DNA from: Alteribacter keqinensis
GTDB lineage: Bacteria; Bacillota; Bacilli; Bacillales; Salisediminibacteriaceae
Reading direction: 5' to 3'
Assembly (NCBI RefSeq): GCF_003710255.1
Contig: NZ_RHIB01000001.1
Location: 1,302,001 to 1,366,000, forward strand
DNA: 64,000 bases
Shown: piece after piece, positions 37,594-46,003 of the stretch
How the letters are laid out: every line of letters begins with the position of its first letter
Numbering within the stretch: position 1 is the first letter of the stretch
Program-made: the position numbers and the translations under genes
Notes under the pieces: model-generated
Told to the model about the DNA's origin: nothing
Database searches by the model: none
What the model saw: only the letters and a program-made list of their open reading frames with translations

Positions 37594-38160
37594 TTAGTTT
37601 TTCATTAAGCTCATGAGTACGGCTGCCTTTTCAGGATCCATCCGCTGAAGAATCTGGGACCTGTTTGACGTACGCATCAGGTTCAGATAAAGAACCGCAT
37701 CACTTTCATCTGTATTGGCTAAAATAGCAGCCGCTTTGGAGGCTGTCATATTTTCAAGGGTACGGACTATCTCCTCCAGATCAGAACCGGTGATTTCTTC
37801 TTCATCAGCCTCAACCGGATCATTACCCGGTCCTTGTTCTTCCATTTCTGAGATGATCCTCTCCAGGTCCGCTATTTCATTTTCCAGAGATCCAACCGCA
37901 TTTGAATATGAGGCATTTTCTCTTTCAAGCTCTGCAATCCGGTCTTCAAGTGCATCCCTTGCGATCTCTTCTTCTGTTTCTATTAAGGACCCTACGAAGG
38001 GCCAGGAACCTGCCGATTCAAGAACAGCCCCTTTCATATCATCATGAAGGATTGAAAGAATGACAAACCCGAGAATCACAATAAAGATGACGGGGATCAG
38101 GATAAGCATGAATACTGCCTGCAACTTGTTCGTTCGTTCTTTTGTTTCCATCTCATTCAC
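37594..38160 (-). CDS. ylxF: MotE-like / YlxF protein (MgtE N-terminal-like)
   Basis: The 188-aa protein has one N-terminal membrane helix (about residues 15-38), a coiled coil (about 68-110, ERENASYSNAVGSLENEIAD and so on), and a C-terminal MgtE-N-like domain with ENMTASKAAAILANTDE and QILQRMDPEKAAVLMSLM. It occupies the position of ylxF between fliJ and fliK. In other bacteria MotE proteins act with the stator; its role in Bacillus is not settled. Confidence 0.88.
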   Translation of the reverse strand: MNEMETKERTNKLQAVFMLILIPVIFIVILGFVILSILHDDMKGAVLESAGSWPFVGSLIETEEEIARDALEDRIAELERENASYSNAVGSLENEIADLERIISEMEEQGPGNDPVEADEEEITGSDLEEIVRTLENMTASKAAAILANTDESDAVLYLNLMRTSNRSQILQRMDPEKAAVLMSLMKN

Positions 38161-38166
38161 CCTGCT

Positions 38167-38604
38167 TTACTTCCATGAAAACTGCTGCACGGCAATCTCA
38201 TCCATTGCTTTTTGGTCATCAGCTTTTCTTTTTTCGTCATAATCGTGCTTTCTTTTTTCTTTTACTTTTTCGTATTTTTTTACATCCAGTGCTCTGCTTG
38301 TAAGTCTTTGCTCGCTTGTCTGCATTTTAAGCCTGGCTTTGTGTGTATCCTTCTGGCCAAGGTAGATGAGCTTGTCCATACTCTGAAGATTTGTTTCGTA
38401 AAGCCGCAGCCGGGATATGGAAGTGCCTGTTTCGAGTGCCTGGTGATACTCTTCCTGAAGCGTTTCTTTTTTCTTCATTAAGTGATAAAGGCTCGTTGCC
38501 ACTTCCTCGAATTCCCTGGTTGCCTGTGTACAGGCTTCATCCGCTATTTTCTTATCGTATTCTTTTAGTTCAAGAACCTTCTGAAGAGAAAATGCAAAAG
38601 TCAT
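38167..38604 (-). CDS. fliJ: Flagellar export chaperone/stalk protein FliJ
   Basis: FliJ is the coiled-coil stalk inside the FliI ATPase ring. The 145-aa protein starts MTFAFSLQKVLELKEYDKK and is nearly all alpha-helical and charged. I chose the ATG at 38604, after AAAGGTGTGAG and just past the fliI stop, rather than a start six codons upstream. Its position between fliI and ylxF confirms the identity. Confidence 0.93.
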   Translation of the reverse strand: MTFAFSLQKVLELKEYDKKIADEACTQATREFEEVATSLYHLMKKKETLQEEYHQALETGTSISRLRLYETNLQSMDKLIYLGQKDTHKARLKMQTSEQRLTSRALDVKKYEKVKEKRKHDYDEKRKADDQKAMDEIAVQQFSWK

Positions 38605-38608
38605 TCGC

Positions 38609-39922
38609 TCACACCTTTCCAACTGTCTTTAAAAGCTGCCCGACTGATTCTTCAAACGTAACCAGGTCCTTATTGCCCTGCTTTAGAAAGTCAATAATGA
38701 CCGGGTGCAGGGTAATTGCCTCATCCACACTATTGCTGGATCCTTTTTTGTACGCTCCGATGGTGATCAGATCTTCTGATTCTTCATACACACTGATCAG
38801 GTTTCTCATTTTATCGGCTGCATGTGAATGATTTTCCTTCACAATGTCCTTCATCACCCGGCTGACACTTTTAAGTACGTTCACCGCGGGAAACTGTCCC
38901 TTGTTGGCAAGCTTCCGGTCGAGGACGAGGTGTCCGTCCAAAATCCCCCGTACCGCATCGGCAATGGGCTCTGATAAGTCGTCACCGTCAACAAGAACCG
39001 TGTAAAATGCGGTAATTGTTCCGTGTTCATTTGTTCCGCTTCGCTCGAGAAGGCGGGGCAGAACGGCAAAAACGCTTGGGGTATACCCTTTTGTGGTGGG
39101 GGGTTCTCCTACTGCAAGACCAACTTCCCTCTGAGCCATTGCCACACGGGTGACACTGTCCATCATGAGCGTTACATTCATCCCAAGGTCCCGGAAGTAT
39201 TCTGCAATTGCAGTAGCTGTCATCGCTCCTTTTATCCTCATAAGAGCCGGCTGATCGGAGGTGGCAACGACTACGATTGTCTTCTTCAGTCCCTCGGCAC
39301 CAAGATCCCGTTCAATGAACTCCTTCACTTCCCGTCCCCGCTCGCCGATAAGGGCAATTACGTTCACATCTGCATCAGAGTTTTTCGCAATCATGGCCAT
39401 CATCGTACTTTTACCAACGCCGCTTCCGGCGAAAATTCCCATCCTCTGTCCTTTTCCCACTGTAAACAGGCTGTCCACTGCTCTTATGCCGAGGCTCAGG
39501 GGAGCGGAAATCCGAGGTCTTTCCATGGGGTTTGGCGGCGGATTATCCGTTGGGTAAGGTTTGCAGCCTTGAATGTCTTGCCCTCCCTGAAGGGGTCTTC
39601 CAATTCCATCTATTACCTTCCCGATGAGGGCTGTGCCGATATTGATTCTGAGTGGATTGCGGGTTGATTCAACGAGACTGCCCGGCGCGATGTCCTGTAT
39701 GGCGTCAAATGGCATAAGAAGGACTTTTTCGTCTTTAAAACCGACGACTTCAGCCATGATTTTTCTTGACGGATGTTTTCCGGCGGTTATATAACACAGC
39801 TCTCCAATGGAAGCCTGAGGCCCTCTGGCTTCGATCATCAGTCCTGCAACCTGCGTTACTTTTCCGTACCATTTAAAAGAACTGAGTTGTTCAATTTCAT
39901 TAATGATGCGACTTGCCTTCAT
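38609..39922 (-). CDS. fliI: Flagellar export ATPase FliI
   Basis: A hexameric ATPase that energises export of flagellar proteins. With the start at the second ATG (39922, AGGATGAG upstream) the protein is 437 aa (B. subtilis 438). The Walker A loop AGSGVGKS is at residues 165-172, followed by VNVIALIGERGREVKEFI and the Walker B region LMMDSVTRVAMAQREVGLAV. It overlaps fliH. Confidence 0.97.
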   Translation of the reverse strand: MKASRIINEIEQLSSFKWYGKVTQVAGLMIEARGPQASIGELCYITAGKHPSRKIMAEVVGFKDEKVLLMPFDAIQDIAPGSLVESTRNPLRINIGTALIGKVIDGIGRPLQGGQDIQGCKPYPTDNPPPNPMERPRISAPLSLGIRAVDSLFTVGKGQRMGIFAGSGVGKSTMMAMIAKNSDADVNVIALIGERGREVKEFIERDLGAEGLKKTIVVVATSDQPALMRIKGAMTATAIAEYFRDLGMNVTLMMDSVTRVAMAQREVGLAVGEPPTTKGYTPSVFAVLPRLLERSGTNEHGTITAFYTVLVDGDDLSEPIADAVRGILDGHLVLDRKLANKGQFPAVNVLKSVSRVMKDIVKENHSHAADKMRNLISVYEESEDLITIGAYKKGSSNSVDEAITLHPVIIDFLKQGNKDLVTFEESVGQLLKTVGKV

Positions 39923-40691
39923 CGGTCTCATCCTGTCTCTGAATCTCTTTTAGCTGGTGCTTTAATTCATGAAGCTGACTGCCAAGGCCCGCTTCCATCT
40001 TTCCGAATGGCGTTTCAATTGTACATCCGGTTAATGGAAGGTTTCTGTCAGGGTAAATATAGATATGTTTGGCAGAAAGAACGATCTGCTCAAGCTCCGG
40101 CTTATGTCTGAGCGTCTCTTCGTAGCGGTCGGGATGTATGTAGACAGCAATCTCCTGCTGATCCTTGACTTCTTCAACAGCCCGGGACACGAATTCTGCC
40201 CACATGGCTTCTTCAGTGAGCGTTGTGCCCAGGATTTTTTCTGCAGCAGCAAGGGCGATACTGAGAATATCAGGACTCGCTTTTTCCAGGGTATCGAGAT
40301 AATCCTGTCTCGAACGTTTGACCGTTTCTCTTGCTCCTGCCAGCTCTTCTTCGCAGGTCTTGAGGCCTGCTTCATATCCGTCACTGTACCCTTTTTCCCA
40401 GCCCTCTTTTTTTCTCATTTCATACAGAGACACGGCTTCTTCTTTTGCCCGCTCCCTTTGGGAGGCGAGTTCACTTTTCACCTGTTCCTTATAGGCATTG
40501 GCTTCCTCTATTAATTTGAGTGCTTCTTCCTTTGCCCTTTCGAGTTGAACTGTTACGTCTTCGGCTTCCTCCTGTTCGAATGATAGATCATCAGACATTT
40601 TTGGTTCCGGTTCGGAATTAAGGGATTTGATCTGGATAATCGATGTTACGTTCGTTTTTTTTGCCATGGATGACTTAATGAATTTAGACAA
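39900..40691 (-). CDS. fliH: Flagellar export regulator FliH
   Basis: FliH binds and holds FliI in check and tethers it to the C-ring. The 263-aa protein has a long charged coiled coil (about 45-135, EEAEDVTVQLERAKEEALKL and so on), the GYSDGYEAGLKTCEEELA segment near residue 100, and a globular C-terminal domain ending with a FliI-contacting region (CTIETPFGKMEAGLGSQLHE). It overlaps fliG by 8 bases and fliI by more than 20. Confidence 0.94.
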   Translation of the reverse strand: MSKFIKSSMAKKTNVTSIIQIKSLNSEPEPKMSDDLSFEQEEAEDVTVQLERAKEEALKLIEEANAYKEQVKSELASQRERAKEEAVSLYEMRKKEGWEKGYSDGYEAGLKTCEEELAGARETVKRSRQDYLDTLEKASPDILSIALAAAEKILGTTLTEEAMWAEFVSRAVEEVKDQQEIAVYIHPDRYEETLRHKPELEQIVLSAKHIYIYPDRNLPLTGCTIETPFGKMEAGLGSQLHELKHQLKEIQRQDETDEGKSHH

Positions 40692-41694
40692 TCACATCAT
40701 CTCCTCCACCACGGGCGATCACGATTTCACCTGTTTCTTCAAGGCGGCGGATGACGGATACAATTCGTGACTGGGCTTCTTCAACATCCTTCAGACGGAC
40801 AGGACCCATAAACTCCATTTCTTCTTTAAATGTTTCTGCCATGCGCTGGGACATGTTACCGAACAGCATATTTTTCACTTCTTCTGAAGCTACTTTCAAA
40901 GCCAGCTGAAGGTCTTCATTTTCAACATCCCGTATGACACGCTGTATTGACCGGTTATCAAGAGTGACGATATCTTCAAACACAAACATCCGCTTCTTAA
41001 TTTCCTCCGCCAGCTCCGGATCACGTGTTTCCAGACTGTCCAGTATCGTTCGTTCAGTTGCCCGGTCTACACTGTTTAACACTTCAACAACCGATTCTAT
41101 ACCGCCCGCCTGTGTATAATCCTGAGTGACAGTAGCAGAAAGTTTCTTTTCAAGAATCGTCTCCACCTCGCTGATAATCTCAGGTGTCGTCCCTTCCATC
41201 GTAGCAATCCGTCTTGCCACATCAGCCTGGACATCCTGCGGGAGAGAAGAAAGAATCTGACCCGACTGTTCACTGTCAAGGTAGGAAAGAATGAGTGCAA
41301 TTGTTTGGGGATGCTCTCCCTGGATAAAATTCAGAATTTGGGATGCATCGGCTTTTCTCGCAAAGTCAAATGGTCTGACCTGAAGATTGGAGGTGAGCCT
41401 GTTAATGATGGACATGGCTTCTTCCTCGCCAAGAGCCTTTTCAAGGACATCCTTCGCGTAGCTGATACCGCCTTGTGATATGTAATCCTGAGCCATCGCA
41501 AGCTGGTGAAACTGACTGAGTACTTCCTCTTTTGTTTCGGTATTTACTCTTCTTACACCGGCAATTTCAAGTGTAAGTTTTTCAATCTCTTCTTCTGTAA
41601 GGTGCTTATATACCTGTGCAGATACATCAGGACCAAGAGAGATCAGCAGTACTGCGGCTTTCTCTTTCCCTGATAATGTCTTTCGCTTGACCAC
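40684..41694 (-). CDS. fliG: Flagellar motor switch protein FliG
   Basis: FliG is the torque-generating C-ring protein contacting MotA. The 336-aa protein has the N domain (LSGKEKAAVLLISLGPDVSA), the middle EHPQ motif in QGEHPQTIALILSYL (about residues 118-132), and the C-terminal domain with KKRMFVFEDIVTLDNRSIQRV and the charged residues of the torque helix. Length and position between fliF and fliH are standard. Confidence 0.98.
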   Translation of the reverse strand: MVKRKTLSGKEKAAVLLISLGPDVSAQVYKHLTEEEIEKLTLEIAGVRRVNTETKEEVLSQFHQLAMAQDYISQGGISYAKDVLEKALGEEEAMSIINRLTSNLQVRPFDFARKADASQILNFIQGEHPQTIALILSYLDSEQSGQILSSLPQDVQADVARRIATMEGTTPEIISEVETILEKKLSATVTQDYTQAGGIESVVEVLNSVDRATERTILDSLETRDPELAEEIKKRMFVFEDIVTLDNRSIQRVIRDVENEDLQLALKVASEEVKNMLFGNMSQRMAETFKEEMEFMGPVRLKDVEEAQSRIVSVIRRLEETGEIVIARGGGDDVIV

Positions 41695-41705
41695 GCTTTA
41701 CCCTC

Positions 41706-43298
41706 CTAATCCTCTGAGAGCCACGTTCTTACAAGCTTTGAAAATTCTTCAGGCTTTTCTCTAGCCATCTTTTCAAGCTGGCGGCGACGGGCTTTTTCTT
41801 CTGAATCGCGTTCTGTATTTACATCCGGAATATCAAAAACGGCTGTTTCCTGCTGAATTTCCCGTTCTTCTTCTTCTTCAGTTTCACGTTTAGGTTTGCG
41901 AAGTAAAAGGAATAGAAGTACAAGAACTACAAATCCAAGTCCTCCTGCCAGTACATAACCTAAGTTTGAGGATTGTGCCGCCTCGTCTGCAAAGGTTTGT
42001 TTGCCGTTAAAAGGCTGAGCTGATACAAAGACCCGTTCATTGATATCCGTATCATCCCACCCGGCAAGTACGTCATTAGATATGGAAGTACGCACGACTT
42101 GTGTAAGGACCTGCTGAATGTCATCCATTCGTTCCTGTGGCAGTGAGGCCATGTCTTCCGGATCGGGCGGTTCAACCATAACCTGGATACCGATATCCAT
42201 TACCTGATAAGGACTCTCAACGATTTCCCGAGTGATGCGGTTAACATCATTGTTAATCCGTTCCTCAATGAGTTCGTAGTCTCCGCTGCCGGAGCCCGCT
42301 ACAGCAGGGAACCCTGGTATATCTTCTTCCCCGGTACCGGCAATCCCGCCTTCTTCAGCGTTATCTCCTGTATAGGTTTCCGTAATTCGTTCCACGCTTA
42401 CGGCAATACCTTCCATATTTTCTTCATCCACCGGCGTTACGAGGTGCTCTTCTCTGTTCTCTTTAGTGAAATCTATGTCAGTCGAAACCGTTACAAGTAC
42501 TTTATCCGCCCCCATCATTGTTCCAAGCATCTGCTGAAGCTGGCGCTGAATATCCCGCTCGATATCCCGTTGAATGGAACGGTGTTGCTCATAAACTGAA
42601 AGTGTCGTATCAATGGTGGACTGATCCTGATATTCAAAATGGTTAAACATCTGATCCATAATCACAATATTTTCCACAGGGAGGTTCGGTATACTTTTGG
42701 ATACCAGATGATAGAGTGATTTCACTTTATTCTGGTCCATGGAAGACCCTGGTGCCAGACTCATCACAATGGATGCGGAAGCCGTCCCCTGTTCATCTGC
42801 AAGCCAGATTGATTCCTCGGGGAGTGTAATCATCACCTGGGCCCCCTGAACCCCGTCTACGCTCCGGATTAATTTTTCAAGTTCTGTCTGCATTAAACCC
42901 CGCTCAAGAACGTTAAATTCCTTATCCGTTGTTCCAAATCCCATGTTTTCCTGGAAGGAGCTGTAGTCAATACTCCCGCTTCTCGGCAGTCCTTCAGCTG
43001 CCAGTTCAACCTTGAGGTCATCGACAACACTTTCCGGAACCCGGATCGTTGAGCCGTCCTGTCCGACTTCAGAGTCAATTCCCCTGGCATCAAGTGTTGC
43101 TTTTATTTCTCCAGTTTCCTGAGCTGTGAGGTTTGTATAAAGAGGAACATAATACGTTCTCGATCCAAACCAGACCAATAGGAGAATCATGAGTATGACA
43201 AAAATAACGGAACCTACAAGTAACCCCTTCTGCCTGGATGTCCTTGATTGCCATAGCTCGACTGTCTTTTGTTTGTAGGTGGTTAATGTTTCGTTCAT
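41706..43298 (-). CDS. fliF: Flagellar MS-ring protein FliF
   Basis: FliF forms the membrane ring on which the basal body is built. It has an N-terminal membrane helix (about residues 24-46), the YscJ-type ring domains (YVPLYTNLTAQETGEIKATL and so on) and an acidic middle segment. A second membrane helix (about 440-460, LGYVLAGGLGFVVLVLLFLL) and a cytoplasmic C terminus that binds FliG (KMAREKPEEFSKLVRTWL) follow. The 530-aa length matches (B. subtilis 536). Confidence 0.98.
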   Translation of the reverse strand: MNETLTTYKQKTVELWQSRTSRQKGLLVGSVIFVILMILLLVWFGSRTYYVPLYTNLTAQETGEIKATLDARGIDSEVGQDGSTIRVPESVVDDLKVELAAEGLPRSGSIDYSSFQENMGFGTTDKEFNVLERGLMQTELEKLIRSVDGVQGAQVMITLPEESIWLADEQGTASASIVMSLAPGSSMDQNKVKSLYHLVSKSIPNLPVENIVIMDQMFNHFEYQDQSTIDTTLSVYEQHRSIQRDIERDIQRQLQQMLGTMMGADKVLVTVSTDIDFTKENREEHLVTPVDEENMEGIAVSVERITETYTGDNAEEGGIAGTGEEDIPGFPAVAGSGSGDYELIEERINNDVNRITREIVESPYQVMDIGIQVMVEPPDPEDMASLPQERMDDIQQVLTQVVRTSISNDVLAGWDDTDINERVFVSAQPFNGKQTFADEAAQSSNLGYVLAGGLGFVVLVLLFLLLRKPKRETEEEEEREIQQETAVFDIPDVNTERDSEEKARRRQLEKMAREKPEEFSKLVRTWLSED

Positions 43299-43450
43299 GG
43301 CTCCTCCTATAACGCTTCGTGTTGATCTCTACGCAGCTTCGTTTATTGGTAAATGTTGATTTTTTAAGAAAAAGTATTAAGTACCGGATATTTTTGACGA
43401 TATATAGATCATAGACACCCATAAGCAGATTGTTATAGACGAAAGCTATA

Positions 43451-43762
43451 TTAAACTTGCATTCTCATGATCTCCTGATAGGCTTCAATCGCCTTGTTAC
43501 GCACTTCTACAGTCGTCTGCAGTGCTACACTTGCTTTTTGTGAAGCAATCATCACATCATGAAGATCAATGTTTTCTCCTCTGGCCATTTTTTCAGTGGC
43601 CGCTGTTGAAGCAATTTGTTTATCATTCACATCCTGTACAGCTTGATTCAGCCAGCCTGCAAATGCCTGCCGGGCTTCAAAACCGGGTCTTGCACTCATC
43701 TTTCCTGCTGCCGGTTTCATCATGCTGTTTTGTATGGATTGTACTGGGTCCATAATATTCAC
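43451..43762 (-). CDS. fliE: Flagellar hook-basal body protein FliE
   Basis: FliE joins the MS ring to the rod. The 103-aa protein begins MDPVQSIQ after one extra codon group and ends with the typical VRNKAIEAYQEIMRMQV. The middle has FAGWLNQAVQDVNDKQIAS. It follows flgC, and fliF follows after a 152-bp gap in which I see no clear gene. Confidence 0.95.
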   Translation of the reverse strand: MNIMDPVQSIQNSMMKPAAGKMSARPGFEARQAFAGWLNQAVQDVNDKQIASTAATEKMARGENIDLHDVMIASQKASVALQTTVEVRNKAIEAYQEIMRMQV

Positions 43763-43776
43763 TCCTGTATTATCAT

Positions 43777-44214
43777 TTAACGTCCAATTTCAAGGGCCTT
43801 TAAAAGCATATTTTTATGAGCGTCCAGGGCAGTTACATTTGCCTCATAGGATCTTGTTGCACTCATCATATCTACGACTTCTTTCAGTGGGTCCACATTC
43901 GGGAGCTGAACGAATCCCGCATCATCAGCATCAGGATGCTCCGGCTGGAATACCTGTTTAAACGGTGTCTGGTCTTCCACTATTCTGCTCACTTTCACAC
44001 CACTTCCCGCCTTCTCATTCCGCGCGCGGTCCAGATGATTCTTAAACGTATTATTCGGCTCCATGACGACCATCTTTCTTCGGTATGGCTGCCACTCCCC
44101 ATCCACCAATCTTCCTCTCGTTGAATCGGCATTTGCCATATTTGAAGATACCACATCCATCCGCAGCCTCTGGGATGTGAGGGCTGATGCTGACGTATTA
44201 ATCCCATTAAACAT
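43777..44214 (-). CDS. flgC: Flagellar proximal rod protein FlgC
   Basis: A rod subunit of 145 aa. The N-terminal signature LTSQRLRMDVVSSNMANADS and the C-terminal DMMSATRSYEANVTALDAHK identify the FlgC branch of the rod/hook family. It starts 5 bp after flgB. Confidence 0.96.
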   Translation of the reverse strand: MFNGINTSASALTSQRLRMDVVSSNMANADSTRGRLVDGEWQPYRRKMVVMEPNNTFKNHLDRARNEKAGSGVKVSRIVEDQTPFKQVFQPEHPDADDAGFVQLPNVDPLKEVVDMMSATRSYEANVTALDAHKNMLLKALEIGR

Positions 44215-44219
44215 CTATT

Positions 44220-44624
44220 CTACCTCCCTTGCCCGATCACAGTCTGAATTGAATTAAACCTGCCGTTCATTCTATCAATTAATGTATTATAGTAAATCTG
44301 GTTTTTAGCCATTTCCGTCATTTCAAGATCGATATCTACATTGTTGCCATTGTGGTTATATGCCGTATTTGTTCTTTTCTGAATCTCAACACCCGAGCTT
44401 CCCGCCTCTCTGAATGAAAGATGGCGGCTGTCGGTTCTGTGAGCGTCAAAATCCGGTTTATTCATGGCACTTTTCAGTTCATGGGAAAACACCGTTTTCT
44501 TAGCTTTATAGCTCGGTGTATCCACATTTGCAATATTGTTGGATATCGTGTTCTGGCGTGTCATCGAAGCATTTAATGCTGAATGGAGTAACTGATTTGT
44601 CGAATTATTGAATAGATTCATCAT
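44220..44624 (-). CDS. flgB: Flagellar proximal rod protein FlgB
   Basis: The first gene of the fla/che operon, a rod subunit of 134 aa. The N-terminal region has LNASMTRQNTISNNIANVDT and YKAKKTVFSHELKSAMN, and the C-terminal segment is MTEMAKNQIYYNTLIDRMNG. Either of two adjacent ATG codons may be used; the ribosome site is GGGAGAG. A promoter and CodY-like box stand upstream. Confidence 0.96.
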   Translation of the reverse strand: MMNLFNNSTNQLLHSALNASMTRQNTISNNIANVDTPSYKAKKTVFSHELKSAMNKPDFDAHRTDSRHLSFREAGSSGVEIQKRTNTAYNHNGNNVDIDLEMTEMAKNQIYYNTLIDRMNGRFNSIQTVIGQGR

Positions 44625-44687
44625 TTTACTCTCCCTAAAAGTGTTAAAATCTCAAAATACAGTGAAAAAATTCCTCTATCTAGTCGT

Positions 44688-44716
44688 ATTTTATATAATT
44701 ATGGTGGGATTGTCTA
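44688..44716 (-). promoter_or_regulatory. Sigma-A type promoter of the fla/che operon
   Basis: On the minus strand TAGACA (44716-44711) is followed after 17 bases by TAAAAT (44693-44688). It lies 64 bp before the flgB start and is the best candidate to drive the whole fla/che operon. A sigma-D site, present at this position in B. subtilis, is not obvious here. Confidence 0.65.
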
Positions 44717-44731
44717 ACTTTGAAGAAAATT
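44717..44731 (-). promoter_or_regulatory. CodY-like box upstream of the flgB promoter
   Basis: AATTTTCTTCAAAGT on the minus strand matches 12 of 15 positions of the CodY consensus AATTTTCWGAAAATT, including a perfect left half. It touches the -35 hexamer directly. CodY is known to repress the fla/che promoter in B. subtilis, so a site here is expected, but this one is predicted only. Confidence 0.5.
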
Positions 44732-45044
44732 GGTACTATGTCAATCAAAAAGACCTAATTCACTGTTTTGAGGTACTTGTCGTCCAATCTTCCTGTGAGC
44801 CTTGTCACGCGTCCCTTTCTATTAAAAGTCACATTCGCCTCCTAATCTTTATTCATGTGACTTTTGTCCCAACACCATTCGGGACAGTTTTCAGAATCAC
44901 ATCAACTTGCTTACTGTTTTTTGTGAGCCATATACGCCTTCCATAATGTCTCTCCTTTGTGTCTTTGCATGCCGAAGGTCCTCCACCGGTCGCACTGTAT
45001 TAGCTGACATATATACTCAGAACCTGAATGGTATAAATGGCATA

Positions 45045-45080
45045 GGAGCGTGCTCCGGTTCCTCCTTCAGCGGAGCACGC
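45045..45080. repeat. GC-rich inverted repeat before flgB
   Basis: GCGTGCTCCG and CGGAGCACGC are perfect ten-base arms around a loop of about 14 bases, without a T run. It may be the remnant of a palindromic repeat or a processing or control hairpin. No function can be told from the sequence. Confidence 0.5.
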
Positions 45081-45162
45081 ATTCCCACACAGGAGTTACG
45101 GGACCGCCCGTCACCCTCTCAGGGATACCTCTTATACCGCCGGATATTAAATATCGCAAAAC

Positions 45163-45192
45163 AAAAAACGCATGGATTTCCATGCGTTTTTT
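45163..45192 (-). terminator. Intrinsic terminator after codY
   Basis: ACGCATGG and CCATGCGT form a perfect eight-base stem around ATTT or AAAT, with T runs on both sides, so it could work in either direction. It lies 14 bp past the codY stop and isolates the hslVU-codY unit from fla/che. Confidence 0.85.
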
Positions 45193-45205
45193 ATAGTGGT
45201 TCAAT

Positions 45206-45985
45206 TTAGCTGTTCTTAAGTTTATCAAGCTCGATGAGGAACTTATCGTTAAGGACTTTAATATACGTCCCTTTCATTCCGAGTGAGCGGGATTCAATAA
45301 CACCGGCACTCTCAAGTTTTCTTAAGGCGTTTACGATAACTGAGCGGGTGATCCCTACGCGGTCTGCAATTTTACTTGCGACAAGAAGACCTTCGTGACC
45401 CTCAAGCTCTTCAAAGATGTGCTCAACTGCCTCAAGCTCACTGTAGGATAAGGAGCTGATCGCCATTTGAACAACCGCTTTGGAACGGGCTTCCTGCTCA
45501 ATTTCCTCTGTTTTTTCGTGAAGAATCTCCATACCTACTACCGTAGCACCATACTCAGCAAGGAGCAGGTCATCATTGTCAAATGAATCTGAAAGACGGG
45601 CAAGAATCAATGTGCCCAGACGCTGTCCTCCACCCTGGATAGGAACAACAGTTGTAAGACCGTTCTCGAAAAGGTCCTTGTTCTCTACCGGGAAAGCAGT
45701 GAATTCACTGTTGATGTCAAGGTTGGAAGACGTTTCTTCCACCTTAAACAGCCCGCTCGTATATTCTTCAGGGAACTGGCGGTCCTCAAGCATTTGCTTC
45801 ATACGCTCATTTTCAATTTCCTGTTTAATAGCGTAGCCCAGAAGCTTACCCCGGCGGCTTACAATAAACGTGTTTGCTTCAATGACGTCTCGCAGTGTAA
45901 CAGCAACATCTTTAAAATTTACTTGCTGTCCTCCTGTTTTTTGCAGTAATTCATTAATCTTTCTTGTTTTTGATAGTAAATCCAT
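45206..45985 (-). CDS. codY: Global transcriptional repressor CodY
   Basis: CodY senses branched-chain amino acids and GTP and represses nutrient-scavenging genes. At 259 aa it has exactly the usual length. The N-terminal GAF domain (about residues 1-150) binds the effectors, and the C-terminal winged helix-turn-helix contains [20 protein letters not shown] (about residues 204-223) and the [10 protein letters not shown] wing. It ends the xerC-hslV-hslU-codY cluster as in B. subtilis and lies directly before the fla/che operon. Confidence 0.98.
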   Translation of the reverse strand: MDLLSKTRKINELLQKTGGQQVNFKDVAVTLRDVIEANTFIVSRRGKLLGYAIKQEIENERMKQMLEDRQFPEEYTSGLFKVEETSSNLDINSEFTAFPVENKDLFENGLTTVVPIQGGGQRLGTLILARLSDSFDNDDLLLAEYGATVVGMEILHEKTEEIEQEARSKAVVQMAISSLSYSELEAVEHIFEELEGHEGLLVASKIADRVGITRSVIVNALRKLESAGVIESRSLGMKGTYIKVLNDKFLIELDKLKNS

Positions 45986-46003
45986 TACGAATCCTCCCGT
46001 GAA

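Larger units (their letters stand above)
44625..45205. other. Gap codY-flgB: terminator, fla/che promoter and control region
   Basis: This gap of about 580 bp has no gene. It holds the codY terminator (45163-45192), a GC-rich inverted repeat (45045-45080), and the flgB promoter with a CodY-like box (44688-44731). In 44732-45040 I see no feature I can name. No sigma-D consensus promoter was found before flgB. Confidence 0.75.

Noticed and set aside
44625-45205. Sigma-D promoter before flgB
   Set aside because: I looked for TAAA and GCCGATAT-like boxes at the right spacing and found none; only the sigma-A type promoter is supported.
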